The notes beneath the pieces are model-generated. The model worked only from the letters and a program-made list of their open reading frames with translations. It had not been told where the DNA came from and ran no database searches. Made by a program: the position numbers and the translations under genes. Shown piece by piece: positions 37,410 through 45,840 of a stretch of 64,000 nt of DNA; positions within the stretch are counted from its first letter, which is position 1; each line of letters starts with the position of its first letter. The DNA comes from Tabrizicola fusiformis (GTDB taxonomy: Bacteria; Pseudomonadota; Alphaproteobacteria; Rhodobacterales; Rhodobacteraceae), in assembly GCF_013328815.1 (NCBI RefSeq), contig NZ_JABUHN010000012.1, positions 40,658-104,657 on the forward strand, in the 5' to 3' direction.

Positions 37410-37961
37410 TCAGGCCGCCCGACCGGCCACATCCGCCGTCAGCCATGGCCCGAACTGCCCCACCGCCCGGTCAAGCCGTGCCAGAAGCGCGTCGGACACC
37501 GGCAGGCCACCTGCAAAATCGCTGGCCGAGGCATAGATGCCGGTCGGCAGCACCGCCGCCTCGAAAAAGGCAAAGAGCGGGCGCAACTGATGTTCGATCA
37601 CCAGCGCATGTTTTTCGCCGCCGCCGGTCGCGGTCAGCAGGATCGGCTTGCCCGCGAGCGCGGCCGGGTCGATCAGGTCGAACAGATGCTTGAACAACCC
37701 GGCGTAGCTGCCCTTGTAAACCGGGCTGCCCACGATCAGGGCATCCGCCGAGAGGAGGGCGGCAACGATAGCGCCTTCGGTTCCTTTCAGGTCGTCCAGA
37801 GTGTTGGCCGTGCCCAAGGCGGGTTGCAGATCGGCCAGATCATAGGTTTCGGCACGTCCGCCAAAGCGCGCGGCGACACGGCGGCCCGCCAGATCGACCA
37901 GCGTGCGGGTTTTGGACGGGTTGCTCAGGCTGCCGGCAAAGCCCGCGACACGGAAAGACAT
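37410..37961 (-). CDS. NAD(P)H-dependent FMN reductase, SsuE/MsuE type
   Basis: 183-residue flavodoxin-fold reductase that supplies reduced FMN to the sulfonate monooxygenases. N-terminal FAGSLSNPSKTRTLVDLA (phosphate-binding), ALIVGSPVYKGSYAGLFKHLFDLIDPAALAGKPILLTATGGGEKHALVIEHQLRPLFAFF in pieces (IVGSPVYKGSYAGLFKHLFD, PILLTATGGGEKHALVIEHQ, LRPLFAFFEAAVLPTGIYAS) are diagnostic. It is the only such reductase in the window, so it probably serves the five luciferase-like and DszC-like enzymes. Sulfur-motif copy E, the best of all, lies 60 bp upstream. The 270-bp gap 37140-37409 to the encapsulin gene holds no gene and must contain the encapsulin promoter, which I could not place. Confidence 0.9.
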   Translation of the reverse strand: MSFRVAGFAGSLSNPSKTRTLVDLAGRRVAARFGGRAETYDLADLQPALGTANTLDDLKGTEGAIVAALLSADALIVGSPVYKGSYAGLFKHLFDLIDPAALAGKPILLTATGGGEKHALVIEHQLRPLFAFFEAAVLPTGIYASASDFAGGLPVSDALLARLDRAVGQFGPWLTADVAGRAA

Positions 37962-38018
37962 GGATGCTCCAGAACGGTGTAGTTCCGGCAGAAATTACCA
38001 TCCGCCCGGCTTTCGCGG

Positions 38019-38048
38019 CCATTCCAAAGGTCTTGACGCAAAGAGCAG
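38019..38048 (-). promoter_or_regulatory. Sulfur-motif copy E, before the FMN reductase gene
   Basis: On the minus strand: CTGCTCTTT-N11-TTTGGAATGG, both halves complete, facing the gene starting at 37961. TAATTT follows 24 bases after TTGGAA. Copy F before the second ABC operon shares the ATCTGCTCTTT half, and copies A, C and D share TTTGGAATGG. Confidence 0.65.
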
Positions 38049-38107
38049 ATCCTTCTCTGCGGCGGCGCTTGCGGGGATCAGGGGCGCCGTCGTCTGGCCC
38101 TGCTTCC

Positions 38108-38872
38108 CTATACCGCCGCAGCGACCGCAGGCAGAGCGGCGGTTTGGCTAAGAACCCCTGCCGTCAGGATCAGCACACAAGGGTGGGTGAAATCCGGCTT
38201 GCCTGAAAGCAGGGCCGCCATACCTTTCAGCGGCGCAAGGTGGATCGTCTCGCAACTCTGGCTGGCATGGCAGACGGCGGCCACCTCTGTCTGCGGATCG
38301 GCGCCGCGCGCCAGAAGGGTCGCCTCGATCTCGGCCAGTTTGCGCGTCGCCATGTAAAGCGCCAGCGTCGTGCCGGGCGCCAGCGTTTCGGGAACGGCGC
38401 CATCGGCCTCGTCGGTGGCGGTGGCGATCACCAGCCGTTGCGCCACCCCCCGCGTGGTCAGCGAACGGCAGAGGCTGGCGGCGGCGGCAGAGGCGGCGGT
38501 TATGCCGGGAATGATCTCGACCGCAAGGCCAAGCGTCCGGGCGCCGGCGATTTCCTCGCTCGCGCGACCAAAGATCGTGGGGTCACCGGATTTGAGCCGC
38601 ACCACATGGGCGCCCGAAACCGCCTCGGCCAGCATCAGCGCCGTGATCCGCGATTGCGGCCAGGCATTGGCGCCCACCTCTTTGCCAACCGCGATGCGGC
38701 GCGTGGCGGCGGGGATCAGCGCAAGGATGTCCTCCGTCACCAGCCGGTCATAGAGGATGAGGTCGGCCTGTTGCAGGCAGCGCAGCGCGCGCAGCGTCAA
38801 AAGATCGGCGGCACCGGGGCCGGCGCCAACCAGCGAAATCCGGCCACGCGGCGGGGGGAAAGGGGCAGTCAT
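38108..38872 (-). CDS. cobA: Uroporphyrinogen-III C-methyltransferase
   Basis: 254-residue SAM-dependent methyltransferase that makes precorrin-2, the precursor of siroheme (and of B12). The start is MTAPFPPPRGRISLVGAGPGAADLLTLRAL in pieces (ISLVGAGPGAADLLTLRALR); further motifs are LILYDRLV, HVVRLKSGDPTIFGRASEE and VEIIPGITAASAAAASL. Its ATG overlaps the nasA stop (ATGA). As last gene of the nitrate operon it secures siroheme for NirB. No dehydrogenase or chelatase domain (CysG N-terminal half) is present, so those steps come from elsewhere. Confidence 0.92.
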   Translation of the reverse strand: MTAPFPPPRGRISLVGAGPGAADLLTLRALRCLQQADLILYDRLVTEDILALIPAATRRIAVGKEVGANAWPQSRITALMLAEAVSGAHVVRLKSGDPTIFGRASEEIAGARTLGLAVEIIPGITAASAAAASLCRSLTTRGVAQRLVIATATDEADGAVPETLAPGTTLALYMATRKLAEIEATLLARGADPQTEVAAVCHASQSCETIHLAPLKGMAALLSGKPDFTHPCVLILTAGVLSQTAALPAVAAAV

Positions 38873-41442
38873 TCGGCGGCCTCCAGCAAGGGTCGGTGAC
38901 GGTGGATCAGGGCAGAGAGTTCCGGGCGGCAGGCGCCGCAATTGGTTCCGGCTTTCAGCGCCGCTCCCAGGGCTTCGACGGTCAGGCACTGACCCGAAGC
39001 GATGGAGCGGGTGATGGTGTTGACCCCGACCGAGAAACAGGCGCAGACCGTGGCGCCCGGATCGGGACGGTTCGCACCGGGGCGGCCGGACAGCAGGGCC
39101 GCCGGTGCCTCTTCGGCCAGAAGCCCGGCGATATGGGCCCGGCTCAGGGCCACCGGGGCAGTGTCGGCGAACAGGGCGGCAACCAGCCGTCCGTTCCGGG
39201 TGAAGGCGATGCGGTAGCGTCCGCGCGCCGGATCGGCCATGAACTGTGCTGCCGCCTCTGGCAGCGCAAAAAGCCGGCGGGCAAAGCTTTCCCAATCCGC
39301 AGGCAGGGTCAGGCCGGCAAGCTCGGCCGTCATCCCCCGGGTATGGGTTGCGGTCGCCCAATAGAAGGTTTCGGGCCGAAACGGATGCGCGGCGATGGCA
39401 TAGGCGTGAAAGGCGGCCTTGGCCGGGCGGATGGTGACCGCCCCGGCCTTCAGCGCGGGCTGGCCCGAAACCGGATCGGTCCGCCCCCCCACGACCGCGC
39501 TGACCCGCCCTTGCGCCGCGGTTTCCCCGGTCCAGTGGATCGGGGCAAAGGGGCGCCCCGGCGGCACCGTGTCCGAGATCATCACGCGCAGCAGCACCGT
39601 GCTGTCTTGCCCGGCAACCTCGGCCAGCCCGTCGGGTATCAGGCCAAGGCGGGCGGCATCGCCGGGATGAACCTCAAGATAGGGTTCGGCCATATGCGCG
39701 GACAGGCGGGGCGACAGGCCGGTGCGGCTGGCGGTGTGCCAATGGTCGCGCACCCGACCCGTGTTCAGGATGAGGTCGGCGGTCTCGGGCCGGGCCGTGA
39801 CCGGGATCAGGCGGGCATGGCCATCGGCGTGATGGAACCGCCCCTCTGCGAAGAAACGCCCGCCGTTCTGGCGCGGATTGGCGGGCCAAAGGAAGGGCGT
39901 CAGCGCGTCATAGCCGGCCTGCGTGATCCCGGCATGGTCAGAGATGTCGAAATCGCTGCCCAATTGGCCTGCCACACCAGACAAAGCAGCATGTTCGGCG
40001 AAAATCTCGGCCGGGTGGTGATAGCCGAAGCCCTGAAATCCCATGCGGCGCGCAACCTCGGCCAATTGCCACCAATCGGCCCGCGCGGCACCCGGCGGCG
40101 CGCGGAAGGGCCGCTGGCGGCTGATCCGGCGTTCCGAATTGGTGACGGTGCCGTTCTTTTCACCCCAGCCGGTCGAGGGCAGCAGCACATCGGCAAGGCG
40201 CGTTGTGTCGGTTTCGGCCATCATGTCCGAGACCACGACGAAATCGCAGCCGGCGATGGCGCGGGCAACACGGTCGGCTTCGGGCATGGAGACGGCGGGG
40301 TTCGTGCAGATGATCCACAGCGCCTTAATCCGCCCCGCCTCGACCGCGTGGAAAAGATCGACCGCCTTCAGCCCGGGTTTGTCGGCCATGGCCGGCGCCG
40401 CCCAGAACTGTTGCACCGCGGCGCGGTGCGCGGCGTCGTCAAGGTTGAGATGGGCGGCCAGCATGTTCGACAGCCCCCCCACCTCGCGCCCGCCCATCGC
40501 ATTGGGCTGACCTGTAAGCGAGAATGGCCCCATGCCGGGCCTGCCGATGCGGCCTGTGGCGATATGCAGGTTCAGGATCGCGTTCACCTTGTCGGTGCCG
40601 CTGTCGGATTGGTTGATCCCCATGGACCAGGCCGTCACCGTCTTTTCGGTGCTGCACCACAGGTCGAAGAATTGTTGCAGGGCTTCGGGCGCAAGGCCGG
40701 TCAGGGCCGGGTCGGTCGCTTGTGCCGCGGTCAGGGCTGGCGCAAGCCCGTTGCCGGGGCGGGTCAGGCCGCGCCGGTCTGCCTCGGCCAGCAGCAGGTT
40801 GAAGAGGGCGGCATCCGATCCTGCCGCCAGCGGCAGATGCAGGTCGGCGATGCCGGCGGTGGCGGTCTGGCGCGGGTCGATCACCACAACCTTGGTGCCG
40901 CGTGCCTTGGCATCGGTCAGGCGCTGGAACAGCACGGGGTGGCACCATGCAAGGTTTGATCCGACCAGAACCACCAGATCGGCCAGCTCAAGATCCTCAT
41001 AAAGGCCGGGAACCGTGTCGCTGCCAAAGGCGCGGCGGTGTCCCGCAACGGCAGAGGCCATGCAGAGCCGCGAATTGGTGTCGATGTTCGCCGAACCGAT
41101 GAACCCTTTCATCAGCTTGTTGGCGACATAATAGTCTTCGGTCAGCAGTTGCCCCGAGACGTAGAAGGCCACCGAATCCGGCCCGTGATCGCGGATGGCG
41201 GCGGTGAACTTCTGCGCCACCAGATCAAGTGCTGTGTCCCATTCGGCCCTTTGCCCATGGATTTGCGGCTGCAACAGCCGCCCGCGCAGGCCGACCGTTT
41301 CGCCCAGGGCGCTGCCTTTGGAACACAGGCGGCCAAAGTTGGCGGGGTGGTCGGGATCGCCCCTGACATCGACCCCGTCGGCGGTGGGCGTCAGGATCAG
41401 CCCGCAACCCGTGCCGCAATAGGGGCAAGTGGAGCGGATCAT
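38869..41442 (-). CDS. nasA: Assimilatory nitrate reductase, molybdenum subunit NasA
   Basis: 857-residue cytoplasmic enzyme reducing nitrate to nitrite. The N-terminal 4Fe-4S site is CPYCGTGCGLIL with the fourth Cys in GRLCSKGSALGE. Molybdopterin domains follow (MGINQSDSGTDKVNAILNLH, TGRIGRPGMGPFSLTGQPNAMGGREVGG in pieces). The molybdopterin dinucleotide-binding C-terminal domain has LNTGRVRDHWHTASRTGLSPRLSAHM in pieces. The last 60 residues are a BFD-like 2Fe-2S domain (CACFSVGVNTITRSI and NCGACRPELSAL), which implies electron delivery from an NADH- or ferredoxin-linked partner. Overlaps nirD by 4 bp. Confidence 0.94.
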   Translation of the reverse strand: MIRSTCPYCGTGCGLILTPTADGVDVRGDPDHPANFGRLCSKGSALGETVGLRGRLLQPQIHGQRAEWDTALDLVAQKFTAAIRDHGPDSVAFYVSGQLLTEDYYVANKLMKGFIGSANIDTNSRLCMASAVAGHRRAFGSDTVPGLYEDLELADLVVLVGSNLAWCHPVLFQRLTDAKARGTKVVVIDPRQTATAGIADLHLPLAAGSDAALFNLLLAEADRRGLTRPGNGLAPALTAAQATDPALTGLAPEALQQFFDLWCSTEKTVTAWSMGINQSDSGTDKVNAILNLHIATGRIGRPGMGPFSLTGQPNAMGGREVGGLSNMLAAHLNLDDAAHRAAVQQFWAAPAMADKPGLKAVDLFHAVEAGRIKALWIICTNPAVSMPEADRVARAIAGCDFVVVSDMMAETDTTRLADVLLPSTGWGEKNGTVTNSERRISRQRPFRAPPGAARADWWQLAEVARRMGFQGFGYHHPAEIFAEHAALSGVAGQLGSDFDISDHAGITQAGYDALTPFLWPANPRQNGGRFFAEGRFHHADGHARLIPVTARPETADLILNTGRVRDHWHTASRTGLSPRLSAHMAEPYLEVHPGDAARLGLIPDGLAEVAGQDSTVLLRVMISDTVPPGRPFAPIHWTGETAAQGRVSAVVGGRTDPVSGQPALKAGAVTIRPAKAAFHAYAIAAHPFRPETFYWATATHTRGMTAELAGLTLPADWESFARRLFALPEAAAQFMADPARGRYRIAFTRNGRLVAALFADTAPVALSRAHIAGLLAEEAPAALLSGRPGANRPDPGATVCACFSVGVNTITRSIASGQCLTVEALGAALKAGTNCGACRPELSALIHRHRPLLEAAE

Positions 41443-41765
41443 GGCCGCAGGCCAAGATAGACCCGGCCCGCCTCGATCCGGGCGGGATAGGTGGCGACAT
41501 GGCCGACATCCGCCCCCTGTGCCATGCCCGAGTTCAGATCGAACACCCAGGCGTGCAGCGGACAGGTGACCGAGGTGCCATGGACGATGCCTTCGGAAAG
41601 GGGGCCGCCCTTGTGGGGGCAGCGGTCATTCAGGGCAAAAACCTCATCCGCATCGGTGCGGAAGACGGCGATGCAGCCCGCAGCGGTCTTCACCACCCGC
41701 GCGCCCTGCCGGGGGATGTCGCAAAGCGCGCCGACCTCGACCCAGGTTTCGGTGACGGCGTTCAT
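41439..41765 (-). CDS. nirD: Nitrite reductase small subunit NirD
   Basis: 108-residue Rieske-fold subunit of the NADH-dependent assimilatory nitrite reductase. Unlike many NirD proteins it keeps a full Rieske pattern: CPHKGG and CPLHAW (Cys-x-His, Cys-x2-His). The start at 41765 (MNAVTETWVEVG) was chosen because it overlaps the nirB stop as ATGA; the longer frame is nirB-internal. Confidence 0.92.
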   Translation of the reverse strand: MNAVTETWVEVGALCDIPRQGARVVKTAAGCIAVFRTDADEVFALNDRCPHKGGPLSEGIVHGTSVTCPLHAWVFDLNSGMAQGADVGHVATYPARIEAGRVYLGLRP

Positions 41766-44173
41766 TCGGCGGCCTCCAGCGCAAGGGTCTTGAGCGGCGC
41801 CCAATCTTCGGGGCGCTGGGCAAGTTCGGCCCATGGGTCTTTCTGATAGACCGACTGACTGAGCATGAAGCGGTCATAGAGGGCGCGGCGGTTCTCAAGG
41901 TCTTCCATCTGGTCTTTGCACCAGTCCAGCCCCACCTTGGCGACCCATTTGTAGATGCGGTGCAGATAGCGGCTGTTTTCGCGGTAAAGCTGGGTGAAGG
42001 CGGCGATCACCTCCATCGCCTCGTCCTCGGTCGGCACGGAAATCAGCAGCTCGGTTTCCTTGACCTCAAGCCCGGCGGCGCCGGCGACGCTGATCTGATA
42101 CCCGCTGTCCACACAGATCACGCCGATATCCTTGCAGGTGGCTTCGGCGCAGTTGCGCGGGCAGCCCGAAACGCCCAGCTTGACCTTGGCGGGCGTCCAT
42201 GACCCCCAGAGCAGCTTTTCCAGCTTGATCCCGAGGCCCGTGGAATCCTGCGTGCCAAAGCGGCAGAACGCGGACCCGACGCAGGTCTTCACCGTGCGCA
42301 GCCCCTTGGAATAGGCGTGCCCCGAAACCATGCCGGCCGCGTTGAGGTCTGACCAGATCGCGGGCAAATCCTCTTTCTTCACCCCCAGCAGGTCGATGCG
42401 CTGACCGCCGGTGACCTTGACCATTGGCACGTTGTAGCGGTCGGCGGCATCGGCGATGGCGCGCAATTCATCCGGGGTGGTGACACCGCCCCACATCCGG
42501 GGCACAACGGAATAGGTGCCGTCTTTCTGGATGTTGGCGTGGTTACGCTCGTTCACGAAACGGCTTTGCCGGTCGTCGCAATAGTCCAGCGGCCAGTCGG
42601 CCAGAAGGTAATAGTTCAGCGCCGGGCGGCAAGAGGCGCAGCCGCCATGGCTTTTCCAGCCCAGCTCCTGCATCACGGCGGGAATGGATTGCAGCACCTG
42701 CGCCTTGATCAGGCGGCGGACCTCTTCATGGGTGTGGTCGGTGCATTTGCACATCGGTGGGTTGGCATTGGCGGTAAAGGCCCCGCCCAAGGTGACAGCC
42801 ATCACCTTTTCCACCAGCCCGGTGCAGGTGCCGCAGGATGCCGAAGCCTTGGTCAGCGCCCGCACGGCGTCGAGCGTATGGGCGCCCCCGGTCACGGCCT
42901 GCACGATGGTTCCCTTGCACACGCCGTTGCAGCCGCAAATCTCCGCCTCAGGCGGCAAGGCTGCAACGGCGGCCAGAGGGTCCGCCTTGGCGCCCCCGAA
43001 GCCCGGCCCGAAGATCATGGTTTCGCGCAGATCGGTGATGTCGGTGCCCTGTTTGATCAGGTCGAAGAACCATGATCCGTCGGCGGTGTCGCCATAGAGA
43101 ACCGCACCCAACAGCCGGTCGCCTTCAAGGATCAGGCGCTTGTAAACTCCGCGCCCCGGATCGCGGAACACGATATCCTCCCGCCCCGGACCTTCGGCAA
43201 AGTCGCCCGCGCTGAAGAGGTCAACCCCCGTCACCTTCAGTTTGGTCGCGGTTTGAACCGGGGCAAAGGCGGCCTCTTCGCCGTTCAGCACGGCGGCCAG
43301 AACCTTGGCCTGATCGTAAAGCGGTGCCACCAGCCCGAAAAGCTGCTTGTCGAATTGCACGCATTCGCCCAAGGCAAAGATCGCCGGATCAGAACTACGC
43401 ATCTGCGCGTCCACGACGATGCCGCGCTCCACCTCAAGATGGGCGTCGGTGGCGATGCGGGTTTCCGGGCGGATGCCGACCGCCATGCAGACCAGATCGG
43501 CAGGATAGACCGTGCCATCCTCAAGCAGAACGGCCTCTACCCGGTCCTTGCCCAGAATGGCCTTGGTCGCCCCCTTGCAATGAATGCGGATGCCGCGCCT
43601 TTCCAGATCCTTTTGCAGAAGATAGCCGGCGGAAGGATCAAGCTGGCGTTCCATCAGATGGCCCATCAGATGGATCACGGTCACCTCGGCCCCGCGAGCC
43701 GCCATCCCCGCCGCCGCCTCAAGGCCCAGAAGACCGCCGCCGATCACCACGGCGGTGCTGCCGGGTTTCGCAGCGGCAATCATCGCATGGGTGTCTTCAA
43801 GGTCGCGGTAGGTCACGACGCCCGGCAATTGATGCCCCGGCACCGGAATGATGAAGGGGGCCGAGCCGGTGGCGATCACCAGCGCGTCATAGGGCGCGCC
43901 GCCAAGGTTGGAATAGACCGTCTTGTTCACCCGGTCGATCCGCACCACCGGCTCGCCAAAGCGGCAGTCGATGCCCCGCGCCGCATACCAGTCAGCGTCA
44001 TGCGTGATGATCTCTTCATAGGTCTTTTCGCCTGACAGCACGGGCGACAGCATCAGCCGGTTGTAATTGCCGCGCGGTTCGGCGTTGAACAGGGTCACGT
44101 TCCAGCCCGTCAGATGCTCCAGCATCCGGCCAGAGGCCATTCCGGCCCCGATCACGACAAGCTTCTTCATCAT
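41762..44173 (-). CDS. nirB: NADH-dependent nitrite reductase large subunit NirB
   Basis: 803-residue enzyme reducing nitrite to ammonium with six electrons from NADH. Domains in order: FAD/NAD oxidoreductase (KLVVIGAGMASGRMLEHL, then VVIGGGLLGLEAAAGMAARG), a BFD-like 2Fe-2S region (ICGCNGVCKGTIV, SCGTCTGLVEKV; a second CKCTDHTHEEVRRLI and GGCASCRPALNYYL), and the C-terminal siroheme/4Fe-4S part (CVGSAFCRFG-type segment, GVSGCPRNCAEATCKDIGV). Two ATG codons in tandem start it (44173 or 44170), overlapping the ATPase stop. Confidence 0.94.
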   Translation of the reverse strand: MMKKLVVIGAGMASGRMLEHLTGWNVTLFNAEPRGNYNRLMLSPVLSGEKTYEEIITHDADWYAARGIDCRFGEPVVRIDRVNKTVYSNLGGAPYDALVIATGSAPFIIPVPGHQLPGVVTYRDLEDTHAMIAAAKPGSTAVVIGGGLLGLEAAAGMAARGAEVTVIHLMGHLMERQLDPSAGYLLQKDLERRGIRIHCKGATKAILGKDRVEAVLLEDGTVYPADLVCMAVGIRPETRIATDAHLEVERGIVVDAQMRSSDPAIFALGECVQFDKQLFGLVAPLYDQAKVLAAVLNGEEAAFAPVQTATKLKVTGVDLFSAGDFAEGPGREDIVFRDPGRGVYKRLILEGDRLLGAVLYGDTADGSWFFDLIKQGTDITDLRETMIFGPGFGGAKADPLAAVAALPPEAEICGCNGVCKGTIVQAVTGGAHTLDAVRALTKASASCGTCTGLVEKVMAVTLGGAFTANANPPMCKCTDHTHEEVRRLIKAQVLQSIPAVMQELGWKSHGGCASCRPALNYYLLADWPLDYCDDRQSRFVNERNHANIQKDGTYSVVPRMWGGVTTPDELRAIADAADRYNVPMVKVTGGQRIDLLGVKKEDLPAIWSDLNAAGMVSGHAYSKGLRTVKTCVGSAFCRFGTQDSTGLGIKLEKLLWGSWTPAKVKLGVSGCPRNCAEATCKDIGVICVDSGYQISVAGAAGLEVKETELLISVPTEDEAMEVIAAFTQLYRENSRYLHRIYKWVAKVGLDWCKDQMEDLENRRALYDRFMLSQSVYQKDPWAELAQRPEDWAPLKTLALEAAE

Positions 44174-45840
44174 GCGGCATCCTTGTTCTTGACCGGCGTC
44201 TTCAGCGGGCCATGGGCGTGGTCATGCAGGAAGTTCAGGATTTCAGAGCGATAGCCCCAATAGTCGGGATGCTCGACCATGGCCCGGCGTGAACGCGGGC
44301 GCGGCAGTTTCACTTCGGTCACCTTGCCGATGGTGGCATGGGGGCCGTTGGTCATCATCACCACGCGGTCGGCCATCAGAATGGCCTCGTCCACGTCATG
44401 GGTGACGCAGACGGCGGTGACCTGCGTGCGCGACCAGACCTCCATCAGCACCTCTTGCAACTCCCAGCGGGTCAGGCTGTCGAGCATCCCGAAAGGCTCG
44501 TCCAGAAGCAGAAGCTTGGGCGACAGGGCAAAGGCGCGGGCGATGCCGACCCGCTGGCGCATCCCGTTCGACATTTCGGCGGCGGGTTTGTGCATCGCAT
44601 CGGCAAGGCCCACGCGCTCCAGATAATATTCCACCACGTCCTGCCGCTCCGCCTGACTGGCGGCGGGGTAAACGCGGTCCACACCGATGGCGACATTCTC
44701 GCGCGCGGTCAGCCAGGGAAAGAGCGAGGGCGACTGAAACACCACCGCCCGTTCAGGGTCCGGCCCTTCGACGGCGCGGCCGTCAAGGATGATGCCGCCC
44801 TCTGAAATCCCGGTCAGCCCGGCCGTCATCGACAGCACTGTGGACTTGCCGCAGCCGGAATGACCGATCAGCGAAATGAACTCGCCCTTGCGCAGTTTCA
44901 GATCGACCTTTTCGACAACCGTCAGCGGGCCTTTTGACGTGTCATAGACCTTGGAAAGCTGCGAGTATTCCAGATAGCGCGCATCGGCGGGGCCTTTCTG
45001 AGCGGCAGCATAGGCGCGGGGCAGGGCATGGCGCGGGGTGACGGCGGGCAGATGGCGGCGCATCTCGGCCTTGGCCTGCGTGCCTGCCTGCAACAGGGTT
45101 GCGGTGATCTCGGCGCGCAGGGCCTGAAAGGTGGCGTCATGGTTCATCGCCCCGCGGTCGCGCGGGCGGGCAAGCGCCACCGTGAACGTCGCGCCAAGGC
45201 TGCCATCGGGGTTCAGGATCTGGATGCGGTCGGCCAGCGTGATCGCTTCGTCCACGTCATTGGTGATCAGCACGGCCGTCTTCTTTTCGTGGCGCCAGAT
45301 CGCCTCGATCTCATCGGCCAGATCGGCGCGGGTCATGGCATCCAGCGCGGAAAGCGGTTCGTCCATCAGCAGCACTTCCGGCTCCATCGCCAGGGCGCGG
45401 GCCACAGCAACGCGCTGTCGCATCCCGCCCGACAGTTCGGCAGGGCGGCGGGCGGCGGCGTGCGACAGACCCACCATCGCCACATATTTCGTCACCAGCG
45501 CCGCGCGTTCCGCCTTGGGCCGGGCGCCATGCACGGCATCGACCGCCAGCGCCACATTGCCCGCCACCGTCAGCCACGGCATCAGCGAATAGGACTGGAA
45601 CACCAGACCGCGCTCCGGCCCCGGCCCGGTGACGGGGGTGCCCCGGAACAGAACCTCGCCCCGGTCGGCGGTCTGCAATCCGGCAAGCAGGTTGATCAGC
45701 GTCGATTTCCCGGTTCCCGAGAAGCCGAGCAGGACCAGAAACTCCCCCTCCTCCACCCGCAGCGAGACATCGCGCAGCACCTCATGGCGCGGGTTGGTGC
45801 CAAAGCCCTTGGTCACATGGCGCAGCTCAAGCATCGGCAT
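44170..45840 (-). CDS. Nitrate ABC transporter ATPase with two fused nucleotide-binding domains
   Basis: 556 residues carrying two complete ATPase domains in tandem, instead of two separate proteins. Domain 1 (about 1-225): Walker A GFSGTGKST, signature LSGGMRQRVAVARAL, Walker B VLLMDEPLSALD. A linker with ALPRAYAAAQKGPADARYLEYSQLSKVYD in pieces leads to domain 2 (about 290-556): Walker A GHSGCGKST, signature variant MSNGMRQRVGIARA, Walker B LLLLDEPFGMLD. It corresponds to NrtD plus the ATPase half of NrtC, without NrtC's nitrate-sensing domain. Start MPMLEL at 45840 overlaps the permease stop. It powers nitrate or nitrite uptake with NrtA and NrtB. Confidence 0.9.
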   Translation of the reverse strand: MPMLELRHVTKGFGTNPRHEVLRDVSLRVEEGEFLVLLGFSGTGKSTLINLLAGLQTADRGEVLFRGTPVTGPGPERGLVFQSYSLMPWLTVAGNVALAVDAVHGARPKAERAALVTKYVAMVGLSHAAARRPAELSGGMRQRVAVARALAMEPEVLLMDEPLSALDAMTRADLADEIEAIWRHEKKTAVLITNDVDEAITLADRIQILNPDGSLGATFTVALARPRDRGAMNHDATFQALRAEITATLLQAGTQAKAEMRRHLPAVTPRHALPRAYAAAQKGPADARYLEYSQLSKVYDTSKGPLTVVEKVDLKLRKGEFISLIGHSGCGKSTVLSMTAGLTGISEGGIILDGRAVEGPDPERAVVFQSPSLFPWLTARENVAIGVDRVYPAASQAERQDVVEYYLERVGLADAMHKPAAEMSNGMRQRVGIARAFALSPKLLLLDEPFGMLDSLTRWELQEVLMEVWSRTQVTAVCVTHDVDEAILMADRVVMMTNGPHATIGKVTEVKLPRPRSRRAMVEHPDYWGYRSEILNFLHDHAHGPLKTPVKNKDAA

